A stretch of 64,000 bases of DNA, taken from NCBI RefSeq assembly GCF_031455195.1, contig NZ_JAVDSH010000012.1, positions 118,008 through 182,007 of the forward strand, given 5' to 3'. The stretch is from Arthrobacter nitroguajacolicus_D. GTDB lineage: Bacteria > Actinomycetota > Actinomycetes > Actinomycetales > Micrococcaceae. Shown piece after piece: positions 33,046 to 41,838 of this stretch; the stretch's first letter is position 1, and every line of letters begins with the position of its first letter. The translations under genes were made by a program, and so were the position numbers. The notes under the pieces were generated by a model. That model did no database searches. It was not told where the DNA came from and was given only the letters and a program-made list of their open reading frames with translations.

Positions 33046-33432
33046 TTAGCCTACCTGTTGTTCGTACTCCGATGCACTGAGCAAAGAATCCACGGCATCA
33101 GCTTCGGCCAGTTTTACTTCGATCAGCCAGCCTTCGCCGTAAGGGTCCGAGTTGATGAGGGCAGGATCAGTATCAAGGGCGTCGTTGCGATTAGTGACCT
33201 CTCCCGTCACCGGAGCGTAGATATCACTGACACTCTTGGTCGACTCGACCTCCCCCACCACTTGGTTCCCGGTGACTTTGGTGCCGGGCTCGGGCATTTG
33301 GGCGTACACCACATCCCCCAGCGCGTCCTGCGCAAAGTCGGTGATGCCAATCCGCACCACACCTTCGGAGTCCGGCGCAGACACCCATTCGTGTTCTGCG
33401 GTATAGGAAAGATCTGCTGGAATATTGCTCAC
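33046..33432 (-). CDS. gcvH: glycine cleavage system H protein
   Basis: This lipoyl carrier of the glycine cleavage complex shuttles the aminomethyl group between the P and T proteins. The protein has 128 residues from the GTG at 33430-33432, which has AAAGG six bases upstream; longer frames start inside the divergent region and lack family resemblance. SYTAEHEWV opens the domain and the lipoyl Lys is K66 in VESTKSVSDIY. gcvP and gcvT are not nearby; gcvH next to garA is a common actinobacterial arrangement (Rv1826). A lipoyl carrier beside a 2-oxoglutarate dehydrogenase regulator is suggestive, but no direct link is shown. Confidence 0.95.
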   Translation of the reverse strand: MSNIPADLSYTAEHEWVSAPDSEGVVRIGITDFAQDALGDVVYAQMPEPGTKVTGNQVVGEVESTKSVSDIYAPVTGEVTNRNDALDTDPALINSDPYGEGWLIEVKLAEADAVDSLLSASEYEQQVG

Positions 33433-33550
33433 GGGTGGCCTTTCATCGGGATAATGACGAATCTCGACGGCGGCCCGCAATGCTGGCCACCGCTGAAAGT
33501 ATAGGCACAATTCCCCTGCACCTATTTGGGGTCTCTGCCATGATTGACCC

Positions 33551-34132
33551 ATGACTGAACAAGCACAAGTACCAGCTCGGAAAAAGGGCAATGCGGGGGT
33601 CAAAGTCATTCTGATACTGGTGGCATTGCTTGTTGCTGTGTGCGCCTATTTTGTTCTTGGTGCCATCCTTCCCCGTTGGTGGTCCGATGTCATCGCCGGG
33701 CAAATACGGCGTGACCTTGGAGCGAGTGTCCTGGTGGGCATGTTTTACGGCTTCACTTTCACCTTCCTTCCCTTGCTGGTGGCTTGGCAGGCCACCCGCA
33801 AAGCCGTGACCTGGCCGTGGAAAGTCGCCATTGTTCTGGTAGCTGTCGCGATCGCCACGCCAAACCTGCTCACGGCCGGGATAGTTTTCGGCAGCACCGA
33901 GTCAGCCCATGCGGGCCAGCGGACCTTGAGCGTGGATGCAGGATTCTTCACCACTTGGACCGCGGTTTCCGCCATTGCCGCCGTGGTGGCCTTCATTGGA
34001 GTCACTGTGCTGTGGGCTGTATGGAGGAGGCGCGGAAAGCAAATGAAGGCCCTGAAGCAAGCCGAAAACGAACGCGTAAGGGCCGCCAAGAACGCAGCCG
34101 CGGAAACGCCGGGCACAACGCCCTTGGCATAG
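33551..34132 (+). CDS. four-helix membrane protein of unknown function
   Basis: The protein has 193 residues with four likely membrane helices at about 18-40, 60-80, 88-110 and 132-155, and a basic, Ala-rich cytoplasmic tail (RRRGKQMKALKQAENERVRAAK). I do not recognise a named family; similar hypothetical permease-like proteins occur in Arthrobacter relatives. The ATG has no strong ribosome site. It is divergent from gcvH and followed by a good terminator, so it forms a single-gene transcript. No catalytic or transport motif is visible. Confidence 0.75.
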   Translation: MTEQAQVPARKKGNAGVKVILILVALLVAVCAYFVLGAILPRWWSDVIAGQIRRDLGASVLVGMFYGFTFTFLPLLVAWQATRKAVTWPWKVAIVLVAVAIATPNLLTAGIVFGSTESAHAGQRTLSVDAGFFTTWTAVSAIAAVVAFIGVTVLWAVWRRRGKQMKALKQAENERVRAAKNAAAETPGTTPLA

Positions 34133-34138
34133 GACAGC

Positions 34139-34172
34139 GAAACCCGCCACGGAAAGGTTCGTGGCGGGTTTC
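34139..34172. terminator. terminator between membrane-protein gene and MFS gene
   Basis: A perfect 13-bp stem (34139-34151 against 34160-34172) with an 8-nt loop is followed by TTTTC on the plus strand. It lies between convergent genes. Confidence 0.85.
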
Positions 34173-34193
34173 TTTTCTTCGGGCGGTCCAGCC

Positions 34194-35402
34194 TCAGGCG
34201 ACAGTCGCCCCGCGCGGTTCGCGTTCGACGCCGGCCGTTGCAGTCTGCAGCGCGGCTCCTCCGCGCTTGGCTGCGGCGGCGGCAATAACCATGACCACCA
34301 GTGCTGCGACGGTGATGCCGGCGCCGGCCCAGATGGGTGACGTATACCCGAGCCCTGCCGTGATGGTCACGCCGCCTAGCCAGGCTCCCAGGGCGTTGCC
34401 CAGGTTGAAGGCACCGATGTTCGCCCCGGACGCAAGCGTCGGCGCTGTAGAGGCGAAATGCATGACCCGCATCTGCAGGCCAGGGACTGTCGCGAACCCA
34501 AACCCGCCCATCAGGGCGAGGGAGATCAACGTGGCAATGCCGTTGGAGGCAGTGAGGGCAAAGAACACCAGTACTACGACGAGCCCCGCGAGAATGACGA
34601 TGAGTGTCCTGTCCAAGGCCTTGTCTGCTGCCTTGCCACCGAGGAAGTTTCCAACAAAGAGTCCGCCTCCGAACAGCACCAGGAGCCACGGCACCGCACC
34701 CGACTCGAAACCGGAGACCTCCGTCAGGGTGAAAGCAATGTAGGTGAAGGCACCGAACATTCCGCCGAAGCCCAGGATAGTGACGACGATGGAGAGCCAG
34801 ACCTGGCCGGACTTGAAGGCACCCAGTTCGCTGCGAAGGCCCTTGGTCGGTTCCGTGCTGGCCTTGGGAACCATGAGCGCGATACCGAGGAGGGCGATGA
34901 CACCGATAGCGGTGATTGCCCAAAAAGTGGAGCGCCAGCCGAAGTTCTGGCCCAGGAGGGTTCCAAAGGGTACACCCAGCACATTGGCGGCCGTGAGGCC
35001 CGTGAACATGATGGCGATGGCTCCGGCCTTCTTGTGGGACGGGACCAGGCTCGCGGCCACCACCGACCCGATGCCGAAGAAGGCACCGTGGCAGAGCGCG
35101 GCGACTATGCGGCCAATCAGCATGGCCGTGTAGCTGTCGGCGATGGCGGAAAGGAAATTGCCGGCAATGAAGAGGACGAGCAAACCCATGAGGACAGGTT
35201 TACGCGGCAGGCGGGTTACCGCAGCCGTCACCAGCAGGGCACCGACAGTAACGCTGAGGGCGTAACCGGAAATGAACCATCCGGCAGAAGCCTCGCTGAC
35301 CTGGAAGTCGGAAGCAACCTCCGGGAGGAGGCCCATGATGACGAATTCGGTCAATCCGATGCCAAATCCGCCTAGGGCAAGGGCAATCAACCCTGCGGGC
35401 AT
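34194..35402 (-). CDS. MFS efflux transporter (AraJ/DHA1 type)
   Basis: The protein has 402 residues with about 12 membrane helices, starting MPAGLIALALGGFGIGLTEF, the usual first helix of AraJ-like sugar or drug exporters. The loop 2-3 region reads RLPRKPVLMGLL, an MFS motif A variant. I start it at the ATG at 35402 because AAGGAG lies 6 nt upstream; longer frames run into the divergent marR region. It is likely controlled by the MarR protein encoded divergently, from repeats at 35471-35517. The substrate is unknown. Confidence 0.9.
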   Translation of the reverse strand: MPAGLIALALGGFGIGLTEFVIMGLLPEVASDFQVSEASAGWFISGYALSVTVGALLVTAAVTRLPRKPVLMGLLVLFIAGNFLSAIADSYTAMLIGRIVAALCHGAFFGIGSVVAASLVPSHKKAGAIAIMFTGLTAANVLGVPFGTLLGQNFGWRSTFWAITAIGVIALLGIALMVPKASTEPTKGLRSELGAFKSGQVWLSIVVTILGFGGMFGAFTYIAFTLTEVSGFESGAVPWLLVLFGGGLFVGNFLGGKAADKALDRTLIVILAGLVVVLVFFALTASNGIATLISLALMGGFGFATVPGLQMRVMHFASTAPTLASGANIGAFNLGNALGAWLGGVTITAGLGYTSPIWAGAGITVAALVVMVIAAAAAKRGGAALQTATAGVEREPRGATVA

Positions 35403-35470
35403 GTGAAGCTCCTTAGCTGGGTGGTTCCCACGGGAGTGGAAGTGCGCCGCCGGGAACCGTAGAATAATAT

Positions 35471-35517
35471 TTGCAGACGCTCTATATATAGTTGCACACG
35501 CTAGATACTTGCGCAAG
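35471..35517. promoter_or_regulatory. candidate MarR operators between MFS and marR genes
   Basis: Two 16-mers, starting at 35471 and 35492, match at 13 positions with the pattern TTGCANACGCTNNATA and lie 21 bp (two helical turns) apart. A perfect palindrome, CTTGCGCAAG, follows at 35508-35517. The AT-rich TATATATA between them may be a -10 element. The layout suits binding by the MarR protein to block both promoters. Confidence 0.55.
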
Positions 35518-35577
35518 CAACTACATTTCCTGGTGCGTCTGCCCAGATCCGCCAAACAACTGAGGAGCACAGCACAC

Positions 35578-36024
35578 ATGGGCATCAAGGATGACGCCGT
35601 CGAGGTTCGGGCACAGGGCTGGCGCACCCTTGCAGCCCTGCACGGAAGCATCGAGGCGGAACTGGAGAAGGCGCTGCAGGCGGCCAACGACCTGTCCGTG
35701 GTTGAATACACGGTCCTGGACGCCCTGAGCCGCCAGGACGGGTGGCACATGCGGATGCAGCAACTGGCCCGCGCCACCGCCCTGTCCAGCAGCGCCACTA
35801 CCCGCCTGGTCAACCGGCTTGAAGACCGCGGGCTCCTCACCCGCATTCTGTGCGCAGACGACCGTCGGGGCATTTACACCGAGCTGACGGCGGCCGGTCA
35901 GAAACTGCTCGAGGCAGCCAAGCCGGTCCATGACGACACCCTGGCTGCAGCACTGGATGCGGCCGAGGCCGTGCCGGAGCTTGAACCCCTGGTCCGGGCA
36001 CTCGGCGCGCTGCAGAAGGTGTAG
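35578..36024 (+). CDS. MarR-family transcriptional regulator
   Basis: The protein has 148 residues from the ATG at 35578, which has GAGGAG ten bases upstream. The winged helix fold is seen in VVEYTVLDALSRQ, QLARATALSSSATTRLVNRLEDRGL (recognition helix) and the wing CADDRRGIYTELT. MarR proteins are usually repressors released by small aromatic or toxic compounds. Its divergent neighbour is an MFS exporter, the classic regulator-pump pair. The ligand is unknown. A hairpin shared with the tRNA gene ends the transcript. Confidence 0.92.
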   Translation: MGIKDDAVEVRAQGWRTLAALHGSIEAELEKALQAANDLSVVEYTVLDALSRQDGWHMRMQQLARATALSSSATTRLVNRLEDRGLLTRILCADDRRGIYTELTAAGQKLLEAAKPVHDDTLAAALDAAEAVPELEPLVRALGALQKV

Positions 36025-36109
36025 CCAAAATCCCGGTCTTGTTCGTTTTCCCAGGCATGAACGCCCGGGACCAACGGACAAGCCGGGAGAACATGGCATG
36101 TTAACGACC

Positions 36110-36150
36110 AAAGGCCGGAATCACTGCGTTTCCGCGTGATTCCGGCCTTT
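36110..36150. terminator. bidirectional terminator between marR and tRNA-Pro
   Basis: A perfect 15-bp stem (36110-36124 against 36136-36150) with an 11-nt loop has A and T runs at its ends. It ends the marR transcript on the plus strand and the tRNA transcript on the minus strand. Confidence 0.85.
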
Positions 36151-36151
36151 A

Positions 36152-36228
<77 letters not shown>

Positions 36229-36369
36229 CTGGTTCCACCGTTCTCCGCCTAAGTTTTCCTCCGAAGAGTCCCACCTAAGCAGTCCGGCCGAACCACCTCC
36301 AAAAGCTTACACGAAGTTGGAGGGTGCCAACGCCATCTCAGCCAAACTCGGCTGTGATGCCCGTCTCAA

Positions 36370-37920
36370 TCAACGCTTCTTGCCGCGCTTCTCGCGGACA
36401 CGCATGTTGACCTCGATGGGCGTGCCCTCAAAGCCGAACGTTTCGCGGAGGCGGCGGGTGATGAAACGGCGGTATCCGGGGTCCAGGAAGCCGGTGGTGA
36501 ACAGCACGAACTTCGGCGGCCGGCTTGATGCCTGCGTGCCGAAGAGGATGCGCGGCTGCTTGCCACCACGGACGGGGTGCGGGTGCGCGGCAACCAGTTC
36601 GCCCAAGAACGCGTTCAGGCGTCCGGTGGGGATACGACGGTCCCAGCTCTCCAGTGCAGTGTCCAGCGCAGGAACCAAGCGGTCCTTGTGCCACCCGGTC
36701 TTGGCTGAGATGTTCACGCGCGGTGCCCACTCAACGTGGGCCAGGTCCTGCTCGATTTCACGCTCAAGGTACCGGCGGCGTTCGTCGTCCAGCAGGTCCC
36801 ACTTGTTGAACGCGAGAACCAGCGCACGGCCGGACTCGATAGCCAACTGGAGGATGCGGACGTCCTGCTCACTGAGGACCTCGTCGACGGCAAGAAGCAC
36901 GACCGCGACCTCCGCCTTTTCGAGCGCGGCCTGCGTACGCAGGGACGCATAGAAGTCCGCACCCTGGGCCATGTGCTGGCGACGGCGGATACCGGCAGTA
37001 TCCACGAAGCGCCACGTGCGGTCGCCGAGTTCGATGAACTCGTCAACAGGGTCACGTGTAGTGCCGGCGAGGGTGTCCACGACCACACGCTCCGAGCCCG
37101 CAAGCTTGTTCAGCAGCGAGGATTTGCCCACGTTCGGGCGACCGATCAGCGCGATGCGTCGCGGTCCGCCGGTGCGGTCCACGCCTTCCACCAGGGAGTA
37201 TTCGGGCAGGGTGTCCATGACGTGGTCAAGGAGGTCGGCGACTCCACGGCCGTGGAGTGCGGACACGGGGTACGGCTCGCCAAAGCCAAGGCCCCACAGC
37301 GTCGCCGTGTCGGCTTCCTGGGCGAAGTCGTCAACCTTGTTGGCCACCATGATGACCGGCTTCTTGCTCTTGCGGAGCATCTTCATGACGCCCTCGTCCG
37401 TGGACGTTGCGCCCACGGCGGAGTCCACGACGAAAAGCACGGCGTCTGCCAGTTCAACAGCCATCTCGGCCTGCTCGGCGACCCGGGCGTGGATACCCTT
37501 GGCGTCGTGCTCCCAACCGCCGGTGTCCACCAAGGTGAAGTTACGGCCGTTCCAGTGAGCGGAGTACATGACGCGATCGCGGGTCACACCGGGCGTGTCT
37601 TCCACCACTGCTTCACGGCGTCCCAGGATGCGGTTCACCAGGGTGGACTTACCCACGTTCGGCCGGCCGATGATGGCGAGGACGGGGTCCAGCTTCAGGG
37701 GGCCTTCGTCGCCCTCGTCGCCGTACTCGCCGCTCAGCAGCGCCGCGTCTTCTTCATCGAGCTCGTAATCGTCCAGGCCCGCCCGAAGGGACGCAGCGCG
37801 GAGTTCGGCCTCGTCGTCGTCCAGGGCAGCCAGGTTCTCCGCCACCTGGTCGGTGCCGGTGGGCGTGTATTCGTCGTCGCCGGCTCCATGGAGGCCGGAT
37901 TTTTGAGTCGTATCGCTCAT
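36370..37920 (-). CDS. der: ribosome-assembly GTPase Der (EngA)
   Basis: This double-GTPase of 50S ribosome assembly has 516 residues. Its first G domain has GRPNVGKST at 85-93, DTPGVTRD and NKVD; the second has GRPNVGKSS at 260-268, the TRDPVDEF switch and NKWD. A C-terminal KH-like domain ends in a basic tail. The first 75 residues are a very acidic extension, as seen in actinobacterial Der and absent in E. coli. It is followed upstream by the plsC-type gene with a 10-nt gap, and is last in the cmk-plsC-der transcript. It matches Rv1713. Confidence 0.96.
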   Translation of the reverse strand: MSDTTQKSGLHGAGDDEYTPTGTDQVAENLAALDDDEAELRAASLRAGLDDYELDEEDAALLSGEYGDEGDEGPLKLDPVLAIIGRPNVGKSTLVNRILGRREAVVEDTPGVTRDRVMYSAHWNGRNFTLVDTGGWEHDAKGIHARVAEQAEMAVELADAVLFVVDSAVGATSTDEGVMKMLRKSKKPVIMVANKVDDFAQEADTATLWGLGFGEPYPVSALHGRGVADLLDHVMDTLPEYSLVEGVDRTGGPRRIALIGRPNVGKSSLLNKLAGSERVVVDTLAGTTRDPVDEFIELGDRTWRFVDTAGIRRRQHMAQGADFYASLRTQAALEKAEVAVVLLAVDEVLSEQDVRILQLAIESGRALVLAFNKWDLLDDERRRYLEREIEQDLAHVEWAPRVNISAKTGWHKDRLVPALDTALESWDRRIPTGRLNAFLGELVAAHPHPVRGGKQPRILFGTQASSRPPKFVLFTTGFLDPGYRRFITRRLRETFGFEGTPIEVNMRVREKRGKKR

Positions 37921-37930
37921 TGCACTTTCC

Positions 37931-38665
37931 TTAGGGGTGGTCTGCCGGCGTCCCGGCTACTGCTGTTTGGCGGTGCTGCGAAGTGGATGCTTCGGGCGCA
38001 GGCTCGCTGGGGAGGCCCTGGCCCGTGGCCCGGATGGCGTCCTGGACGTGTTCGGCCAGGGCGTCGCGGATGTCCGCAGCCGCCCTGTCCATTGAAACAC
38101 GCCCCGGCTCGCCCTTCCGGCGCTTCACCGTGACTGGTTCGCCGAAGCTGACATAGAGCTTCCGGCGTGGTTTGGGGATATGGTCCCGATGCTCATCACC
38201 CTGGCGGGTTCCAAGAATGGCGACCGGTATGACTGTCGCGGCAGAGTTCAGTGCCAGCCAGGCAACTCCACTGCTGATGCTTTCGGCGGAACCGCTCCCC
38301 CGGCTTCCTTCCGGCAGGATACCGACGCAACGGCCGGCGTCGAGCAGTTTCTTGGCGGTGTGCAGGGCCACGCGGTCCCCTGTACGGTCCACGGGAATCT
38401 GCCCGGAGCCCCTGAGGACCTTGCCGAGGATACCTGTGAACATCTCCTTTTTGACCAGGATGTGCATGGGGCGGGGCGAAGCACCGAACATGACCGGGCC
38501 GTCGAGGAAGCTGATGTGGTTGGCGGCGAAAACCACCGGGCCGGCGGCGGGCACGTTGCTTTTGCCCGTGACCTCGGTCCGGTAGTACAGATGATCGATG
38601 ATCCATCCGATGGGACGGCTCCACAGCCGGGTCCATGGCGCGGGAAGCTGGTTCTCAGTCGCCAT
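37931..38665 (-). CDS. 1-acyl-sn-glycerol-3-phosphate acyltransferase family protein
   Basis: This PlsC-type enzyme has 244 residues. The HX4D motif is in AANHISFLDGP, and PEGSRGSG supplies the second motif. It starts at the ATG at 38665, overlapping the cmk stop by 11 nt, so it is coupled to cmk. Plausible role: lysophosphatidic acid acylation at the inner membrane. It is a distant paralogue of the protein at 19560. The insertion of a plsC gene between cmk and der is frequent in actinobacteria. The substrate specificity is not visible. Confidence 0.9.
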   Translation of the reverse strand: MATENQLPAPWTRLWSRPIGWIIDHLYYRTEVTGKSNVPAAGPVVFAANHISFLDGPVMFGASPRPMHILVKKEMFTGILGKVLRGSGQIPVDRTGDRVALHTAKKLLDAGRCVGILPEGSRGSGSAESISSGVAWLALNSAATVIPVAILGTRQGDEHRDHIPKPRRKLYVSFGEPVTVKRRKGEPGRVSMDRAAADIRDALAEHVQDAIRATGQGLPSEPAPEASTSQHRQTAVAGTPADHP

Positions 38666-39386
38666 AGATGACCTTGCTGACGATCGCCAGGGCAGTATCC
38701 ACCGTCTCCTCGAAGTCCAGGTCCGAAGAATCCAGCGTCACTACGCCGTCGGCAGCCTGCGTAAAGTTCACCACCGTGGAGTCCTTGGCATCACGCTGGA
38801 TCACCTGGGCGGCAAGTTGTTCCTTGCTTTGCGTGCCACCCAGCTGGATGCCACGACGCCGGAGCCTGGCTTCTTCACTGGCGGTCAGCAGCATGCGGAC
38901 CTCGGCATTGGGGACGACGACGGTAGTAATGTCGCGTCCTTCCACCACCATGCGGTGGTGGTGCTGGCCGATAAGCTCCCGCTGCCGGCGAATGAGTTCC
39001 GTGCGCGCCCCAAGCGTGGTGGCGACCGCACTCACCGACGAGGAAATGAGGGGGTCCCTGATTTCCTCCGTGATGTCCGTTCCGTCCACGGCTACATACT
39101 CCGTGGCTGTGGACGTGCTGATTTCCAACGGGATTTTCTTGGAAGCGTCCTCCACCGCGGCGCCGTCGTGAAGGTCCACCCCGGTCTTCAGGCAATACCA
39201 GGTCAGGGCCCGGTACATGGCGCCGGTGTCGAGGTACGCCAGCTTCAACCGCCTGGCCACCTCTTTGCTGACGCTGGACTTCCCGGAACCTGAAGGGCCG
39301 TCGATGGCAATCACCAAAGGCTTGCCGGGGCGGGCAACCGTTTCGGGGCCAAAGAATTCTCGTGTCATTACTGGAGTACCCGCCAT
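38655..39386 (-). CDS. cmk: (d)CMP kinase
   Basis: This enzyme phosphorylates CMP and dCMP with ATP. The protein has 243 residues with the P-loop GPSGSGKSS at 30-38, AYLDTGAMYRALTW in the NMP site and the VEGRDITTVV segment. I list the ATG at 39386; an ATG at 39368, in a TAATG overlap with the tyrA stop, would give a chain six residues shorter and is equally likely. It is the orthologue of Rv1712, between tyrA and the acyltransferase gene. CTP synthase (pyrG) in the right part of the window completes the cytidine nucleotide link. Confidence 0.96.
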   Translation of the reverse strand: MAGTPVMTREFFGPETVARPGKPLVIAIDGPSGSGKSSVSKEVARRLKLAYLDTGAMYRALTWYCLKTGVDLHDGAAVEDASKKIPLEISTSTATEYVAVDGTDITEEIRDPLISSSVSAVATTLGARTELIRRQRELIGQHHHRMVVEGRDITTVVVPNAEVRMLLTASEEARLRRRGIQLGGTQSKEQLAAQVIQRDAKDSTVVNFTQAADGVVTLDSSDLDFEETVDTALAIVSKVIYGD

Positions 39387-40474
39387 CCACGGTCAGTCAA
39401 AGCTTCAACAAGGAGGTCGTGCTTGCTGGGAAGCACGGAAAGCTCCACCATGCCCACATTCTGACCCGACGAATGGTCGAGCCGGAGGTCTTCGACATTC
39501 ACGCCGATCTCGCCAATCTCCGTGAGGAGGTGCGCGATCTGGCCCGGTTTGTCATCCACCAGGATAGTGAGCCACGAGTAGGCCTGCGGCGGGCCGCCGT
39601 GCTTGCCCGGAATCCGGGCCTGCCCCGCATTGCCCTCGCTGATGAGCTGTGCAAGGTCAAGCCGGGCTCCGGGTGCCAGTGGTTCTTCCAGTGTTCCGAT
39701 CAGGCGGTTCAGGTCTTCGCGAACGCCGTGCAAAATCGAAACCACCTTGTTCGCATTGCCGCCCAGGATCTGCACCCACAGGGTGGGGTCGCTGGCCGCG
39801 ATGCGGGTGGTGTCCCTAAGCCCGTTGCCGGCCAGGGACAAGGCATGCATCGGCGTCCCCTGAAGTCGGCTGGCGAGCAGGGATGACATGATCTGCGGCA
39901 GATGCGAAACCAAGGCCACCGCTTCATCGTGCTCGTCCGCGGTGAACTGCGAAACGGTCGCCCCGAGATCTCCGGCGAGGGACCGGGCCGCCTGCAGGGC
40001 CGCACTTCCGGTTTCCTCCGTCGGACAAATAACCCACGGCATGGACGTGAAAAGCTCACCGCGCGCCGCGACCGGGCCCGACTTTTCCCGGCCGGCCATG
40101 GGATGGGTGCCCACGTACCGGGTGAGATCAACGCCCCGCTCACGCAGTTCAGCCTGGATGGTGGCTTTCACGCTGGCAATATCGACGACGACCGCGGACG
40201 GGTAGTCCCCCAGCGCCTTCTCCACGACATCGGCCGTGACGTCCGGCGGCGCGGCAACAACAACAAGCTGGGGTTCTTGGTCCAGCTCCGCCAACGGACG
40301 CCCCGCACCGATATCCACGGCAACCGCCTGATTGGTCGGTGACGGATCAAAAAGGAAGACGGGAACCCCGCGGCCGCGCAGGCCCAGGCCTATGCTGGCC
40401 CCAAGCAGGCCTGTACCGAGAACGACGACCGGGCCATCGAGATGGCCCCGGCCGTGCGTACCGAATGCCGACAT
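39368..40474 (-). CDS. tyrA: prephenate dehydrogenase
   Basis: This enzyme converts prephenate to 4-hydroxyphenylpyruvate for tyrosine synthesis, using NAD(P). The protein has 368 residues. The Rossmann loop VVVLGTGLLGASIG is at 17-30, followed by the THPMAGREKSG segment with the catalytic His, a helical dimer domain, and a C-terminal ACT domain at about 296-368 (LTILVDDKPGQIAHLLTEIG), which suggests feedback binding of an amino acid, probably tyrosine. It follows rluB by 3 nt and overlaps cmk. The substrate could also be arogenate; sequence alone does not settle it. Confidence 0.92.
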   Translation of the reverse strand: MSAFGTHGRGHLDGPVVVLGTGLLGASIGLGLRGRGVPVFLFDPSPTNQAVAVDIGAGRPLAELDQEPQLVVVAAPPDVTADVVEKALGDYPSAVVVDIASVKATIQAELRERGVDLTRYVGTHPMAGREKSGPVAARGELFTSMPWVICPTEETGSAALQAARSLAGDLGATVSQFTADEHDEAVALVSHLPQIMSSLLASRLQGTPMHALSLAGNGLRDTTRIAASDPTLWVQILGGNANKVVSILHGVREDLNRLIGTLEEPLAPGARLDLAQLISEGNAGQARIPGKHGGPPQAYSWLTILVDDKPGQIAHLLTEIGEIGVNVEDLRLDHSSGQNVGMVELSVLPSKHDLLVEALTDRGWRVLQ

Positions 40475-40477
40475 GCC

Positions 40478-41689
40478 CTAGAGCCCTACGGATGCCAGGA
40501 GGTGCCCGACTTCCTGCCTGCCGAGGTTGCGGATGCTGCCCTGTCGCTGGTCGCCCAAACCGATGGGACCTACCTTGACACGGACCAGCCGCTCCACCGG
40601 GAAACCGACGGCGTCGAACATGCGACGCACAATACGGTTCTTGCCGGAGTGGAGGACAACCTCGATCAGGACGTGGCCGGGAGTGGAGTCAACCAGCTTG
40701 AACGAGTCCACAGCTGCTACGCCATCCTCGAGCTCGACGCCGTTCTTGAGCTTGGCGCCGACGCCCTGCGGGAACGGGCCACGCACCTGCACCAGGTATG
40801 TCTTGGGTACCTCATAGGAAGGGTGCGTCAGGCGGTTGGCGAGTTCGCCGTCGTTCGTCAGCAGCAGCAGTCCCTCGGTGGCGACATCGAGGCGTCCGAC
40901 GTGGAACAGTCGTTCGCCCTTGTTCTTGTTGTTCTTGAGGAAGTCGCTGATGCAGGGCCGGCCCTCGGGGTCTTCCATGGTGGAGACGACGCCCTTGGGC
41001 TTGTTGAACACCATGTAGACCAGCGTTTCGTCGAGCTGGATCCGGATGCCGTCAACGTGGATCACTGCGGACGTGGGGTCCACGCGCATACCGAGCTCGG
41101 TGGTGACCTGTCCGTCCACTTCGACTCGTCCTTCGAGGATCATTTCCTCACAGACGCGGCGGGAAGCCACGCCGGCCTGCGCCATGACCTTCTGCAGGCG
41201 TACGCCGTCTACGTCGTGAAGGTCCGACTGCGGGACTTCCTGTCGCGGGCCGCGGTTGCGGCCCGGCTTGCGGATGGGGCCCAGGTTCTGGCCGAAGCGT
41301 TCGCTGCCGAACGCTTTGGAGCCGAACTGCTTTGCCTGCTTCGGCTTGGGCTTCAGCGCGCCCGGAGTACCGGGAGCCTTGCCAAAGCCGGGCTTGTTGG
41401 AGCCGGGCTTACGGAAAGGCTTGGCTGGCCTGGCGGCCTGGCCACGATCGTAATCGCCGGCCGATGTGGGGTTGTCGGGATCGAAGGGAGCCGCTTCGCG
41501 CGGCTTCGAAGCCTTGAAGGGGCGGCCCTCGCCCTGGGTGAAGTTGCGCTTTCCAGCGCCGGCGCTGCCGCCGCGGCCGGAAAAGCCGCCGGCGTTGGAG
41601 CGGCCTGCGCCGCCCTTGGCCTCATTGCGTCCGGAGCTGTTGCGCCCCGAACCGTTACGTGGTGAACTCTGGCGTCCCGCCTGTGTCAT
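40478..41689 (-). CDS. rluB: 23S rRNA pseudouridine synthase RluB type, long basic N-terminal tail
   Basis: This enzyme makes pseudouridine in 23S rRNA (family RsuA/RluB). I choose the ATG at 41687-41689 because AAGGA precedes it; an ATG 30 nt upstream has none. It has 403 residues. The first 155 are low complexity, rich in Gly, Arg, Lys, Ser and Pro, and unlike the compact enterobacterial protein. An S4 domain is at about 162-210 (VRLQKVMAQAGVASRR) and the catalytic domain has Asp268 in GRLDVATEGL. It follows scpB and precedes tyrA, as Rv1711 follows Rv1710. The tail may bind RNA. Confidence 0.94.
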   Translation of the reverse strand: MTQAGRQSSPRNGSGRNSSGRNEAKGGAGRSNAGGFSGRGGSAGAGKRNFTQGEGRPFKASKPREAAPFDPDNPTSAGDYDRGQAARPAKPFRKPGSNKPGFGKAPGTPGALKPKPKQAKQFGSKAFGSERFGQNLGPIRKPGRNRGPRQEVPQSDLHDVDGVRLQKVMAQAGVASRRVCEEMILEGRVEVDGQVTTELGMRVDPTSAVIHVDGIRIQLDETLVYMVFNKPKGVVSTMEDPEGRPCISDFLKNNKNKGERLFHVGRLDVATEGLLLLTNDGELANRLTHPSYEVPKTYLVQVRGPFPQGVGAKLKNGVELEDGVAAVDSFKLVDSTPGHVLIEVVLHSGKNRIVRRMFDAVGFPVERLVRVKVGPIGLGDQRQGSIRNLGRQEVGHLLASVGL

Positions 41690-41838
41690 GACCCGTCCTT
41701 GTGTAGTAATGGCCGGCATTTGGTGTTGAAATCAACACTAGCCAGCCGGACAGACATCGTCTGCCCCTTGTTGCTGTGCACCTTGTTGCGGTGCGTGTGT
41801 CCGTATTAAGTTCTGGTGCCGCCGTTTGTGGCCGTTGG

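Noticed and set aside
33433..33609. Upstream extension of gcvH to 33609
   Set aside because: The extra residues do not resemble GcvH, and the GTG at 33432 has AAAGG at proper distance.
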